Shown piece after piece: positions 35,451 through 46,819 of a DNA stretch of 64,000 bases (positions within the stretch are counted from its first letter, which is position 1; each line of letters starts with the position of its first letter). The notes under the pieces are model-generated. The model was not told where the DNA came from. It searched no databases and saw only the letters and a program-made list of their open reading frames with translations. This stretch comes from Hypholoma sublateritium FD-334 SS-4. Taxonomy: Eukaryota; Basidiomycota; Agaricomycetes; Agaricales; Strophariaceae. A program made the position numbers and the translations under genes. The stretch covers positions 124,001 to 188,000 of the forward strand of contig KN817556.1 of assembly GCA_000827495.1 (NCBI GenBank), read 5' to 3'.

Positions 35451-36881
35451 CGCTTTTCGGCGGGTTTGGGACTCGTCGTCGTCGTGCTTGCCGCGCTGAT
35501 GCCGTGGCTCCTGAAACCCGCCGTGCTCGCACTCACTGTGCTTTTTATCCTGCGCTCGCTGTTCAGTGCATCGCCTGCCGGACGCTGACGCGCATTGGCA
35601 TTTTTACTGATATTGATAATTGATGAGCCCTGCCGTCTGCTTTTTTTTCTTTTTGCACTTCTGCCACATCTTTGTATTCCCCACTCACTCACGGATTGTA
35701 TCTCCGCTTGCTCTTTACTGGGGCTCTTGTACTGTACATTTTCAGCGGCCGGTTTCCTTTCTGATGGTATATCTTATCTTGGGTTGGATAGTTGGCATAT
35801 TTGTATTTGGCTTCTTCGTTTCAATGGGGGAACCGGCTTGCAGTGATGCTTTTTGTGGGAGGTTGAGGATAACGTGGAAATACAAGCGTTGAGTCTCTGA
35901 TTTTAGGTCGTCATCTTGTACCTAGGACACTGTTCTTGCGAAATTACTCGCCTTTCGGTGCATTGATTTGTGCGACAGTTCTCTTCACTTCTATGCTTGA
36001 CTAGAATGTTAGTGAGCATCAGTCGCCAAAACTGTTTATCTGAAGACCTGCTGCCAGCAACGAGCTCGGAAGAGTCATGGGAAACACTAAATCTTCATTT
36101 AGACTATAAGTAGTACATGCCATCGTTTCCACTGTCCAGGATCGAGAACATTATGATAAACGAGCATCATGACTTGAAGAACGTAAAAAGTGACTGGTAA
36201 ATTATAGACATGCCGTTTGGAGTAAAAATGTGGTGATTGTGTTGGTTTGAAATGATTTGGCGTACATGTACACATGTACGGCACACGGGCGCAGCCTGAA
36301 TAGATTAAGAATACTGATAAAGAAGAAATAGATCTAGAATGCTTCTAGAGAAAATGAAAGGAGAAAGACTCGAAAACCGTTGTATGAGAACGTCTAAATT
36401 AGAACGCCACAGAGTCGGGAGCCGTGAAAATCCACTCGCAATGTGCGAAATGCGCGAGCGCGGTGCATATCAAAGAGTGTCTGGTTCGGAACATGTGTGT
36501 CCATAACGTGGCTGTGGGTCCAAGTGGTGTACCGCATGCCAAATTGGGATAACGATGGTGGTTGGCCGCATCATTGACTGATAATAACAAGTCAGAAACG
36601 TGTAAGAGGAATAAAATGGTATGTCATTCACAATTCAGGCCCAGGTTTGACAGCCACTCGTTGACAGAGATCGATTGGATAAGTCCGATCCGCTTAACTA
36701 TAATGTTAGAACATACTGCAAAACAATTGCGAAAGATCGTGAAATACAGTGACATGGAGTGCCCAGTGAAGTGCCGAAGCTAAGAAGTTGGGATTAGAAA
36801 AGAAACCTAAATGAGGCGAGAGAGGAAAGTACTCGCATTGTAGACGGCGCTAGCTAGACGAGGAACAGCCTTGACCAGCCG
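35451..36881. other. Intergenic region, SSK1 3' flank to palindrome
   Basis: 1.43 kb. A short hydrophobic frame at 35595-35892 follows SSK1 but has no start context or family match and is probably 3' UTR. The rest is AT-rich with no gene, RNA or transposase seen. Confidence 0.5.
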
Positions 36882-37355
36882 AGCCATCCTGCATTGGTGC
36901 TCCCACCCCCCGCAACAACAGCTACTAGCAGCGGTAACGCATGCACTAGCGCAATCGAAGTTGCTTTTGCGGCTCCCAGATAGATTCAGTGACACCGTCA
37001 CTGACCTACGGACTGCGCTCAAGGGTGCCACTTCCAGACATGGTGAACTAACTNTCGTCGTTCTGCCATCCCCACCTCCNCCTTTCGGCTTCATCGGTGC
37101 TTTCGTACCATAGCCCAGTCTACTACAGAGACCGGGACTATGTGATGGATTATGTGTGGCGCGGGCAGAGAAGGCTCGGTGGTGTTGGCTGACTCGTCTA
37201 CATGGGCGATGTCCGTCAGTGGCTCAGATGTTGCATGGACTGACTATGCGAATATCGCGTCCTTGGGCGGTGCGAGGAAATCGACCCGCTGTGTGTGGTT
37301 TGTGCTCGAGGTGATGAGGGAGCTATGCATCGTTGGTAGATCGATAGTAGTAGGC
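36882..37355 (+). repeat. Left outer arm of a large palindrome
   Basis: 474 bases from AGCCATCCTGCATTGGTGCT to GATAGTAGTAGGC return in reverse complement at 38243-38716 with only about ten differences by eye. The arm has ambiguous bases at 37054 and 37080, a sign that the assembler had trouble resolving the two copies. Frames within it (for example MCGAGREGSVVLADSSTWAM) match no family I know. Confidence 0.88.
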
Positions 37356-37399
37356 TATGTAGAGTATGTGCCACCCATCTGCGTCCGGGTTCGAGGGCG

Positions 37400-37585
37400 G
37401 ACTGGAGCAGTCTGCAGATGGTGGGGGAAAGAAGGCAAGGGGCGATAATGAAGAAATCAAAAGGAGGACCTCTATTATACTGTTTCGGAGCTTGTCATTA
37501 TTTGCTTTTGACCTAAGCGTAATATTTGTTGAGTGGCACACACCATGTGGACGGCGCGGTGGCTGACTCCCAAGTAATCATCACT
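37400..37585 (+). repeat. Left inner, diverged arm of the palindrome
   Basis: The inverted similarity continues inward at clearly lower identity (roughly 75-80% by eye) against 37995-38180. Shared landmarks are GGGGCGAT, TTATACTGTT, GTAATATTTGTTGAGTGGCA (with one difference) and CCATGTGGACGG. Confidence 0.65.
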
Positions 37586-37590
37586 TTTAC

Positions 37591-37989
37591 CCAAAAGCGG
37601 CAGACTGCTTACTAAGTATGGACCCCACTAGTGATTTTGCCGTCGGCAGTGCCTCGGCAGGCACTCATGAATTTCACAATAAAATAAACTTGGACCGATT
37701 TCCAAGGCATTATTAGGATTTCTGGCCGCCTGTACTTCCCTCAAAAAATGCCTCATGGTATGAGTCTTTAGTACTTGAGTACTGACCCAAGTTCACGGTA
37801 AACGCTGGGAAAACGCCACTCGATAGCTCGCTAAGTTGCAGATTACACGTGGCCATCAGGCTGTGAAGGTACTTGGCCCGTAGAGGCCGATTGGGAATAT
37901 AGTAATACAATCTATTCACGTTCCGCAACACCTAGGCTCCTTTCCTGAATCACCATATTTGGAGCAGAGGAAGAGTATGCTTGCTAAGA
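37591..37989. other. Central spacer of the palindrome
   Basis: About 400 bp between the diverged inner arms. I see no gene, and no further inverted match. Confidence 0.5.
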
Positions 37990-37994
37990 AAGAA

Positions 37995-38180
37995 AGAAAG
38001 AGAATGATCGTGATGATTTGGGAGTCATCCGAACCACACCGTCCACATGGTTTGTGCCACTCAACAAATATTACTCCCAGGCCAAAATCAAATAGAGACA
38101 AGCCCCAGAACAGTATAAAAGAGCGCCCTCCTTTGCTTTTATCATCATCGCCCCTTATCTTCTTTCCACCATCATCTGCT
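37995..38180 (-). repeat. Right inner, diverged arm of the palindrome
   Basis: Minus-strand copy of 37400-37585. Both copies keep the same open frame, with shared peptides DGGKK, RGD, LSLF, VIFVEWH and PCGR. Confidence 0.65.
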
Positions 38181-38242
38181 TCCAATTAGCCCTTGAAATG
38201 AAGTGGCACTTGGTCGTACTTGGGTGGCATATGCACTGCTTT

Positions 38243-38716
38243 GCCTACTACTATCAATCTACGAACGATGCATAGCTCCCTCATCATCTCGAGCACAAAC
38301 CACACACAGCGGGTCGATTTCCTCGCACCGCCCAAGGACGCGATATTCGCATAGTCAGTCCATGCAACATCTGAGCCACTGACGGACATCGCCCATGTAG
38401 ACGAGTCAGCCAACACCACNGANCNTTCTCTGCCCGCGCCACACATAATCCATCACATAGTCCCGGTCTCTGTAGTAGACTGGGCTATGGTACGAAAGCA
38501 CCGATGAAGCCGAAAGGNGGAGGTGGGGATGGCAGAACGACGACAGTTAGTTCACCATGTCTGGAAGTGGCACCCTTGAGCGCAGTCCGTAGGTCAGTGA
38601 CGGTGTCACTGCATCTATCTGGGAGCCGCAAAAGCAACTTCGATTGCGCTAGTGCATGCGTTACCGCTGCTAGTAGCTGTTGTTGCGGGGGGTGGGAGCA
38701 TCAATGCAGAATGGCT
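38243..38716 (-). repeat. Right outer arm of a large palindrome
   Basis: Near-identical reverse complement of 36882-37355. Ambiguous bases occur at 38420, 38423, 38425 and 38518. Confidence 0.88.
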
Positions 38717-40260
38717 TAGCTGGTGGCGGCGATTTCTCGTCAGGCGATCGGTGTCTCCAGTGTGGTATGTTCATCTCGCTTTGTTAATCTTTCTGCTCTC
38801 ATCTTAAGTCTCCTAGCTGCAGCACTTCACTGGGAACTCCGCTTCACGTATACCTCACGATTTCCTGCTGTTTTGTGATACTACTCTAACGCGTTATAAT
38901 CAGTTCCCTTATCCAATCAATTTATATCAACGAGTGGTCTTCGTGCATGTCTGGCTAGTACGCCGTCTCCTTTCCCCTTATTTTCTTTCTCTGACTCGTT
39001 GTTATCAACCTCACAACAGACAGTGCTATCGTCAACACAACTCGGTTTATTATACACCACCGGCGGACCGACAGCCTCGTTGTGTTCACTTTTCTCGTAC
39101 CGAGCACAGCCGAGTACACTCTTTTTATCATCAACATGCATGCACGTTCCACACATCGTGAGTCAATTCTGGTTGCTTTCAACTTTTTGAGGCTCCGTTC
39201 TGATCCAGACGTTTTCATGCAGTGCTTTTCTTTTTCTCCCTTTCTTTTCTTTCCTCTCTATCTTTATTCTTAATTTATTGCTGTTGCACCCGTACATCAA
39301 ACCATCTGATATGATCACGCCTATCTCGAACGTCATGTCTATCAGTTTGTGTCAATGGACTCTCATCCAGCCATAGTTGCTTGGTCTTGACTCTATGCCC
39401 TTGATCCAGATCAAACGTTAAACAGTCATTGGCAACGACATCATACGTATATGTGTAGTTTAACATAAGCAGAGAATGATAATACTCGCTAATCACACTC
39501 TCTCCGTCTTTATACAACTCTCTGTACCTTTAAATCCCACTTTCTACCCTAAGAGGAAATTCATTTCGTGCGCTGTGTTCTAGATTACTTTCCGGAGTTT
39601 CCTGACATCCATTGAAGTGTTATAGGTCATACACAGATTTTCTTTGTGATTTTTTCGGTGAATCTTTGATTATCAATAGACCAAAGTGGGTTGACCTAGT
39701 CAGCGGAGTAAGTCCTAATATCACTCCTACATGATAAAGTTCACTGCACAAAGGCCCACCCACACTGTGGCCACGGTATCGTGTTCTGCGCTTGCGCGCG
39801 ATAGTCTGTCTCTGGCAGGATATATCGCGATCAATTTTAGTACAGAGAAAGTAGATCGGATATCGAGGACATCCATTGTGCAATTGACAAATGACAAGTC
39901 CACCGGAGAACTCCGAAGTTGGCTCAATTACTCTTCACTTACTCTTAACTTGAACTTTATACCTCCGCCACCAAGCTTGGAGATAGCTCTGAGCACAAGA
40001 AAGACCAAAAGTCAGATAGAATGGCTTTTAGACGGATATCCGGCCTCGAACCAAATCAATGAAGTATGTACTTAATACTTCGCGTTTGACTCCGAGTCTC
40101 CCGCGTATCTCCTTTACGCATTTGGACACGGCGATCCGGGGCCACCACGTGCGCTTTACATTTGATCCCTTTGATACAAGTCACTATGTAGTCACTTACT
40201 ACTTAGTAGCAGCTCTCTCTACTCCACCCACTTGCTACGCACAGCCAACCAACAGCCACC
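38717..40260. other. Intergenic region, no supported gene
   Basis: 1.54 kb. The stretch 38940-39270 is T- and C-rich on the plus strand. A 114-codon plus frame at 39731-40075 has no motif, domain or coding-like composition. Just before 40261 the sequence ACAGCCACCATGG is a strong start context for the next gene. Confidence 0.5.
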
Positions 40261-41092
40261 ATGGACGACATGGACGGGTACGTGTCTATGCGCGTTTTCG
40301 GAAACATCGACCCAAAAGTCGAGCCTCTTCCCGACTACCCGCGCATGGGGATGCCTACCACCTTCTCCAGCATACGCGCCGGACCACCCGTGGTCTTCAC
40401 CCCCAACAGCCGGCTGTTCCCCGCGTCAACCACCAAGGGGCCACTCAGCGTATTCTCGCCCATGATCAACGGGTGTTCTTTCCCCGGCCCACGCTGGGTG
40501 CTGCTCGACCCTGCCCCACGCGCGCCACAGCACGCCGTGCTCATCTTCGCGGACGGCGCCGCGCCCGACAACGGCGGCCCCGATGTGCGAGCGGGGTGTG
40601 GCATCGTCGTACGCCCCGACGGGAAGTGCGCGGTATCATTCGCGCTTGAGCGCGTCGGCGCCGCCCCGCTCACGTCAAATCGCGCGGAGTTGCGCGCGGT
40701 GCACGCGGCTCTGGGCTTGCGCGTGTGGGTTGGCGAAGGCTTCGGGAAGGTCGTAGTCGCGACGGATTCGGAGTATGTCGTACGCGGAGCGAACGAGTGG
40801 GTGGTGCGCTGGCAAGCGAGCGGGTGGAAGAATAGTGCCGGACGCGCGGTGGCGAATAAGGACTTGTGGCTCATGCTGTTTGCGGCGATTGAAAAGCTGG
40901 AAGCAGACGGGATGGTGGTGCAGTTCTATTTGATCCAGCGCAAATTCAACCTCGCGGATAAGCTGGCTAAGGAGGGCGCGGTGAGTGCTGATTTGTTTCT
41001 CTCAACATTAACACCTCTCACTGTGCTGTGCTATGCAGGAGGAAACGGATGTCCCTACGGGGTGGGTAAAGATTGCGGCAGCAGCTATGTGA
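40261..41092 (+). CDS. RNase H-like domain protein
   Basis: Two exons (40261-40980 and 41039-41092) give 257 residues. Residues ~95-240 are an RNase H fold: VLIFADGAAPDNGG with the first catalytic Asp, SNRAELRAVHAALGL with the Glu, VVVATDSEYVVRGANEWVVR with the second Asp, and FNLADKLAKEGA supplying the last Asp. The usual His-containing handle before the last Asp (a VKGHxG or HSGxxGNE-type loop) is absent; VQFYLIQRKFNLADK runs straight through. Activity may therefore be reduced or the substrate changed. Residues 1-90 are unlike any domain I know. The start codon has an ideal ACCATGG context. No reverse transcriptase or integrase lies nearby, so this looks like a host gene rather than a retroelement. 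A decayed copy lies at 44300-44600. Confidence 0.85.
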
Positions 41093-41385
41093 TCGAACAT
41101 GCAATTGTAAAACCAAATAACAAACCGCATGCAATGCAGAATGTCTTTCAATACGACGCATACATGTCATTCACTGACGGTGTCGTAGCCCTGACAGCTG
41201 GGCGCTTGTCTGAACCGGGCGTTTAAACACCAGACTAAATATAGACACCCACTCAAGGCAAATCTACCGCGCATATACACAGTCAAAAACGAAAATAATC
41301 ACATTTGGGTAGCCTTTATCTATTTGTTTGTTTTTGAAGCACCGGAATTAGCCCTCACCGGCCCAGTCGCAGCGCTGCGCAGTAG

Positions 41386-43625
41386 CTACGTCGAAAACTT
41401 GCCAACAGCCTCCAATATTAAGTCTCTGGAAGCTGTGGAGCGGGGGGTAATGGTGCACTCAAAGGGGACCGGATGGCTGGGGTCCGTGTCATTGGATGTA
41501 ATATTGGAGTGGAACGCAGGCGGGGCTTACGCGATGAGTCCGTCGCTGTATTCCCCGCTTATCGGGATTTCTTTGCCATTGGAGTCTCGCTTTTTCTGGA
41601 TATCAAAGTTTTGGAGGACGGTTGCAATCGTCAACCAAACCTTGACAAGAAACGGGAGACATAAAGTTAGATGACAGCGAAAGTAACACAGTACATATCC
41701 GGAAAGAAAACACGCACTGAATCTGAGGCCAAGTGCCGCCCAGGACAGATTCTATTGTTTTTTTTTAAAAAAAATAAGGTGACACAGTTCTTGTAATGAT
41801 CAAGCTTTCAACGACACACCTTCTTCCAAAGCCAAATACGTAGCCGACATTGTCGTCATTCAAGTGCCCGTTTTCATCAAGGAACCTGCTTGGATCGAAA
41901 GTCTCCGGCTCGGGATACTTTTCGGGATTGTGCGCAATAGCCCTGGACAGCGGCAGAGTTACTAACATCTATACAATGCAATATAAGAACTGAAAAGACC
42001 CACCACACGTTGGTGACTATCTCTGTTCCTGTGCGTATACAAGACGTCAATTTTAAGACTAGTTAATTATTCTGGGCTGCGAACCTTTCGGGATATAATA
42101 TCCATTGTACACATCATCGGAGGTGCTTGCATGGGAAATAGAAAGTGGGACGACAGGCCTCCACCGCAAGATTTCCCTAAATACAGCTTCAACATATGGC
42201 AACAGCAGTCGGTCTTTGTAGGTTATTAGCTGTTCGCAGCCAACAACCGCGTCAATCTCTTGTTTGGCCCGTTGTTGGATATCCGGGAACAGTGTCATAG
42301 CATGGAAAAATGTTCCGATTGATGATACCGTCTAGCAGAATGATAAATCTAATTAGCTATCACCGGGTACATTCTATATATTGGAGCAACATACTGTGTC
42401 TGAGCCGGCTGGGATATGAAGATAAGAGAGATCTGATGTTTGTAAGATCACGACACAATATTGAACTTACCAGCATAGGCTGTGGCAATGACGCCTGCAA
42501 TGGCGTCTCTTTGCTCGTCAGATTGACAAGACTCTAAGAGGTCCGCAGCGACACAGTCAGCTGCAGTTCCGTCCTTCTACAGATAAAAATACCACGCAAA
42601 GATCAGCAGGCAAGTCAGAAAAGACGGGAATATCAGTGCCATAATATCTTACCATTTTGCTCTGCACAATGCCGAGAGGAATATTGAGCATGTCAAGGAC
42701 ACTACGTTTACCTTCGAGCGCAAATCTCTTGAAACCAAGCCCCGGCAAAAAAGCAGGAAGATGGCAAATAATAGGGAATGAGTGGAAGAGGGAATCTATG
42801 AAAGCAAACCCTCCGGACATATGCGACATTGCATTTTCAGCAAGGTCGACAAAATGGTCATTTTTCGGAGTGACATCGTGTCCATATGTAATCGACATTA
42901 TGATGGCAGCCGCAAGACTACTCCATTACTATTAATATTATGAAATGTTCAAACTTAGTATATCACTCACGTTCGATAGTGTTTGATAAAGTCCTCAGGA
43001 GTCGTGAGAAGACCGTATAGTAAATCTAGATTTTTCTTAGCCTGTGTAGGTTGATACTTCGAAGCAACTTCTAGTCTGAAAAACTGTTGGAATATACGTC
43101 TGTGGGATCTCCATTTGGTTCCATAGTGCATAAACGCATGATTAAAGTCAAGCCATCCCATCCTATGTATAGGATGAGGTAAGACAGAAACGAGAGAAAA
43201 AAGTTCAACGCACAAATCCATCATTGCCAAGTAAGGGCGATCCGAATATATCAGAGAGCGTTTGTCGAGAAGCTCAACGTTATCGTCATATGCGTTCAAG
43301 ACGATAGTATGTTTACTGTAAGTCCGATAATGGATAACATCACCTAAAGAGGCCATAAAAATGCCATCAAACATAGAAACCACGGCCCGGACGTACCATA
43401 TTTCTTCCCCCATTCAAGGTATGTGAGGTATGGTTGAGATGGAGGAAGATCAGACTGATTCCCTGAAATTAAGCCTTTCTCGGGTGGCCCAGGAGGGTAG
43501 GGTAGCTTGTGCAATGGTGATCGCAAGTAGCAGAGCACGTAGACGAAAATACTGGCAGCTAAGACGACTGACCCTATAACCGGGAACGGGGAATGCACAA
43601 AATCGGAAAAGTCTGAAAAAATCAT
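41386..43625 (-). CDS. Cytochrome P450 monooxygenase, copy 1
   Basis: Membrane-anchored class E P450. An N-terminal membrane helix (VIGSVVLAASIFVYVLCYL) precedes the Pro hinge LPYPPGPPEKG. Later blocks are YSDRP, WRSHRRIFQQFF (helix C), the ExxR block EAVFREILRWRPVVPLS, PETFDPSRFLDENG and the haem-binding FGFGRRICPGRHLASDS, whose Cys is rejoined across an intron near 41735-41820. The C-terminus LIA-HPVPFECTITPRS is reached by an intron whose donor overlaps an apparent in-frame TAA (GTAAGC), so that stop is not real. I chose the ATG at 43625 rather than 43646 because a GATAAAA box at about 43665 would sit too close to the latter, and because related copies begin at the same point. About 510 residues. 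Agaricomycete P450s of this type resemble CYP64-like enzymes; substrate unknown. Confidence 0.88.
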
Positions 43626-44299
43626 GGGAGTGGAAGGATGAGTCAAATAGTATCCAGTGCAGCCCTTTTATCCTGTACTCTGAGATAACGGCCATGTATA
43701 TTTATTATCACTTGCTAATTGCGCTTCTGATCGTATTACTATTACGTTGTCTATTTACGGAATACTTCACTATATTAAGACATGTCTAGACTCAGATTTG
43801 TAACAGTCGGAGGAGAGCAGCTAAACCATCAGCATCTGCCAATTATGAATGCTTCTCAGCCTCACCGTTTTCTGACGTCCATCAGCCAATTGTGTGTGAT
43901 TCTTACCTCAAGCCTGAGGACATAGTACGAGAAGACTCAGCACGGGAATTGCCGACGTGACATGCTGGCCTCACACGTCCTTCAACAAGTTCGATAGAAG
44001 CAGTCTATGCCAGGCCCGAGATTATCAATGGTTCTTCCCGAAGTTGTCTGTGGGCCATATGACTCTGAGTTCGTGGAGCTCGGGGACTGTTAATTTGCTG
44101 TTTATGTACCATTTAACATCATCGGGCAATTTAATTTTTTATGTAGAACTTAGACTCTTGTCAGACTCTTCTTTGTTACCAATTTGTTACATTGGTAGGC
44201 TGTATAACATGTTCCTCCAGGATTAAGTTACCTTCCGAAAGCCATAATAGACGACACACGGTGCCGTCGTGCAAAGTCGGTGAGCTTCTGTACCGATTT
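43626..44299. other. Intergenic region upstream of P450 copy 1
   Basis: Contains the GATAAAA box (minus strand, about 43665-43672), likely the P450 core promoter. An 89-codon plus frame at 43957-44226 has no motif. Nothing else seen. Confidence 0.5.
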
Positions 44300-44600
44300 C
44301 GGTTTCCATTGACACACCACACCCTCAGCATTAATCCCCTCGATCGCTGCAATTAACATGAGCCACAGATCCTTGTTCGCGATAGGGCTTCCCGCGCTGT
44401 TTTTCCACCTGCTGTGTGCCAGCGCACAACACACTCGTTCGCCTCGTGCACAGCGTACTCGGAGTCCGTGGCGACGACGATCTTCCCAAATTATCCCTCG
44501 CCGACCCACACGCGCAGACGTAGTGCCGCGTGCGCCGCGCGCAGCTCGCGGTTCGACGTGAGCGGGGCGGCGCCCACGCGCTCGAGCGCGAAGGACTCGT
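44300..44600 (-). pseudogene. RNase H-like gene fragment, decayed
   Basis: The minus strand resembles part of the RNase H-like gene at 40261-41092, in opposite orientation. It reads FALERVGAAPLTSNR, ELRAAHAALRLRVWVGEG, then a TAA stop, FGKIVVATDSEYAV, and, after a frameshift, WKNSAG, IANKDLWLMLIAAIE. It has lost the codon before the catalytic Glu-Leu, carries a premature stop and at least one frameshift, and lacks both ends. A recent or moderately old partial duplication. Confidence 0.8.
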
Positions 44601-45119
44601 CGTCATTTGGCGATCGAGGGCTCTACAGTGATTGGCCTGTCAATAAGGTATATTTTTCGGCAACAATTTTACCTCGGGAAGGGGTTTCCCCTTCAAGTTG
44701 TGAAAATGGTATTCGTCTAGAAGCCTACCAGGCGTCGCAGAATCACAGAAGCACAAAACTATTGCGTTCGAGCCAAGGGCTTTAGGGATTGGTCGCTAAA
44801 ATTTTGCATAAGAGGAAAGGCTGCTGGATTTCGCGATTTTTGGTTCAATTTCAGCTCGATTCGAGTTGCTACCTGTCTTGTCGTTGTCCTGCGTTGTCCT
44901 GTCGAGTCTGATTAGAAGAGTCGGCATCACCGCGCCGTCGACGCGCATGCAGGTCTTACGTAATGCGTTGGCTCCTGTCATATTCGTTTTTGCCGGTTGA
45001 GCCTCACATTCCCGGGAGCCTCTGCTGCCGCGTACAAGGCTTTGGCATCCTAAATACTTAACGGTTGATTCCGCTCGTCAAAGTTCGCGGCGAACGGACT
45101 AGCAACAACTTTAAATCTT
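44601..45119. other. Intergenic region upstream of HEM25
   Basis: 519 bp between the RNase H pseudogene and HEM25. No gene, repeat family or RNA recognised. Confidence 0.5.
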
Positions 45120-46462
45120 ATGAGCAATGTGGGGCAACAACTGCTCTCAGGTGCGTCCTCGTCGTCGAATGCAGCTGCTGGTGTGTTCTGAACGACGGTT
45201 GGCGTGGAAGGTGCGCTATCGGGCCTCGCAACTACCGTATGTCTGCAGCCTTGTGAGCTTTGATCTGGCTGACCTAAAAGATATAACACTGACCCGGATG
45301 ACGGCCGGCCAGTCGACCTTCTCAAGACGCGCATGCAGCAGGGAGACGGCTCAGTGAAATTGCCCAGGTATTTCTACTTGTTCTACTTCACAGATATCTG
45401 AAATCTGATGTTATTCAGCTCACGAACATCCTTCATCTTGCATACAACACGCTCAATCCTCGCTGAACATGGCATAAGAGGCTTGTGGCGCGGTACACTA
45501 CCTTCACTCGCAAGGTACCTCCCCTGCTCCCTGCATCCGCGCCGTCCTCAACCCGTGCCACTCGCCTAGGAACGTCCCAGGCGTCGCCATGTACATGACA
45601 TCGCTCACGCAGCTGCGCACGCTCATGGCGCGCTCGCCGCATTTCGCGCGAGTGCGCACTGGCGCAGCGCCGAACGCGAACGGGTCTGTACTGCCCACGC
45701 TCACGAGCCAGGGAAACCTCCTTGCCGGCGCGACGACGCGCGTCGCCGTGGGATTTCTGTTGAACCCGTTCTCCGTGCTCAAAGCGCGCTTTGAGGTGCG
45801 TCTGTGGAAATTGCATGTCCGGCGAGGCTGATTGGCGCTTTAGAGTAATATATATGCGTACCAGTCCTTCTCCGGCGCTCTCGTGTCCATCACGCGGCAG
45901 GGCCCTTCCGAACTGCTACGCGGGTTTCTGGCATCGTCCCTGCGCGACGCGCCATACGCCGGGCTGTTCGTTGTGTTCTACGAGGGCATTAAGCGTGAAG
46001 CCTGTGAGCGGCAATTTATCCTCATTTTGTTCTAGCTAACAAATCTTAGCACGTATAATCCCAGCTAAGTCGGGTTCGGAGGCGGCGCTGACCCACAGCG
46101 TGTCGGCCGCGGCAGCGGGTGCAATCGCGACGCTCGCGACGCACCCATTTGACGTTATTAAGGTCCGTAATCTCTCAGCCGGAGTGTATCCTGATTGACG
46201 CAAAATTTTGCCACAGACGAAGGTTCAGGTGCGCACGGAGGAGCGGTACCACGGATTCTTCAGGACGATAGGCACAGTCTGGAAGGTGCGCGGCGTTAAC
46301 CATTTCTACTGCCAGTGATTTTGCCTCTGACTCCCCATACAGCAGCGCGGCGTGGCAGGCTTCTTCGACGGCGCGTCACTGCGCCTTTCGCGCAAGGTGC
46401 TCAGCTCCGCGATCGGCTGGGCAGTGTACGAGGGCGTACTCATGTTCATGCGAACGGTGTGA
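45120..46462 (+). CDS. HEM25: Mitochondrial glycine carrier HEM25 (SLC25A38 family)
   Basis: Inner-membrane carrier that imports glycine for 5-aminolevulinate synthesis, the first step of haem synthesis. The start MSNVGQQLLSG joins ALSGLATTVCLQP after a 61-nt intron that removes an apparent TGA. The three mitochondrial-carrier signatures are present: LQPFDLLKTR (across an intron), LNPFSVLKAR and THPFDVIKTK. SLC25A38-typical blocks are HGIRGLWRGTLPSL, NVPGVAMYMTSL, LLRGFLASSLRDAPYAGLFV and GFFDGASLRLSRKVLSSAIG followed by WAVYEG. About 310 residues, seven or eight exons. It is transcribed against the P450 genes on either side. Intact as far as can be read. Confidence 0.9.
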
Positions 46463-46819
46463 CCTCCAGCCGCCGCCCGGGCCCAGGACGGCGCGTCGGG
46501 CCAGCTGCACCGACGCGCGGGCATATTTATTCGCGCCTGCTCGATTAATTACTTACACGCACCCCTCACACCACACGCGCACGGTGCATCTAATGCCGTA
46601 CAATTTATGTGCATATACGCTCTGACATCTGTACAAATTCCCGCTTGTTTTGCGGGCAGCACACCGTTCACTATGGCAGGCACCATTGGAGCTACAACAA
46701 CTGCAAAAAGTTGCTCAAATGCCCATATTTATGCTTGGAGGATATGACAACTCGCGCCAGGGTGGTCTACACCAGTACCGACCCCAAGCACATTAGAGAA
46801 ACAAGATCGAATACAATGC
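46463..46819. other. Intergenic region between convergent HEM25 and P450 copy 2
   Basis: 357 bp of shared 3' flank with no recognisable feature. Confidence 0.5.

Noticed and set aside
39731..40075. 114-codon plus-strand frame
   Set aside because: No domain, poor start context and no neighbouring exon that joins.
41510..41540. In-frame TAA near the C-terminus of P450 copy 1, suggesting a pseudogene
   Set aside because: The TAA is part of a GTAAGC donor; removing a 54-nt GT-AG intron restores HPVPFECTITPRS, as in the other copies.
43957..44226. 89-codon plus-strand frame between P450 copy 1 and the RNase H pseudogene
   Set aside because: No motif or family resemblance and no supporting context.
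45150..45215. TGA inside the start of HEM25, suggesting a broken gene
   Set aside because: It lies in a 61-nt intron (GTGCGT...GGAAG); splicing gives the expected LLSGALSGLATTV.
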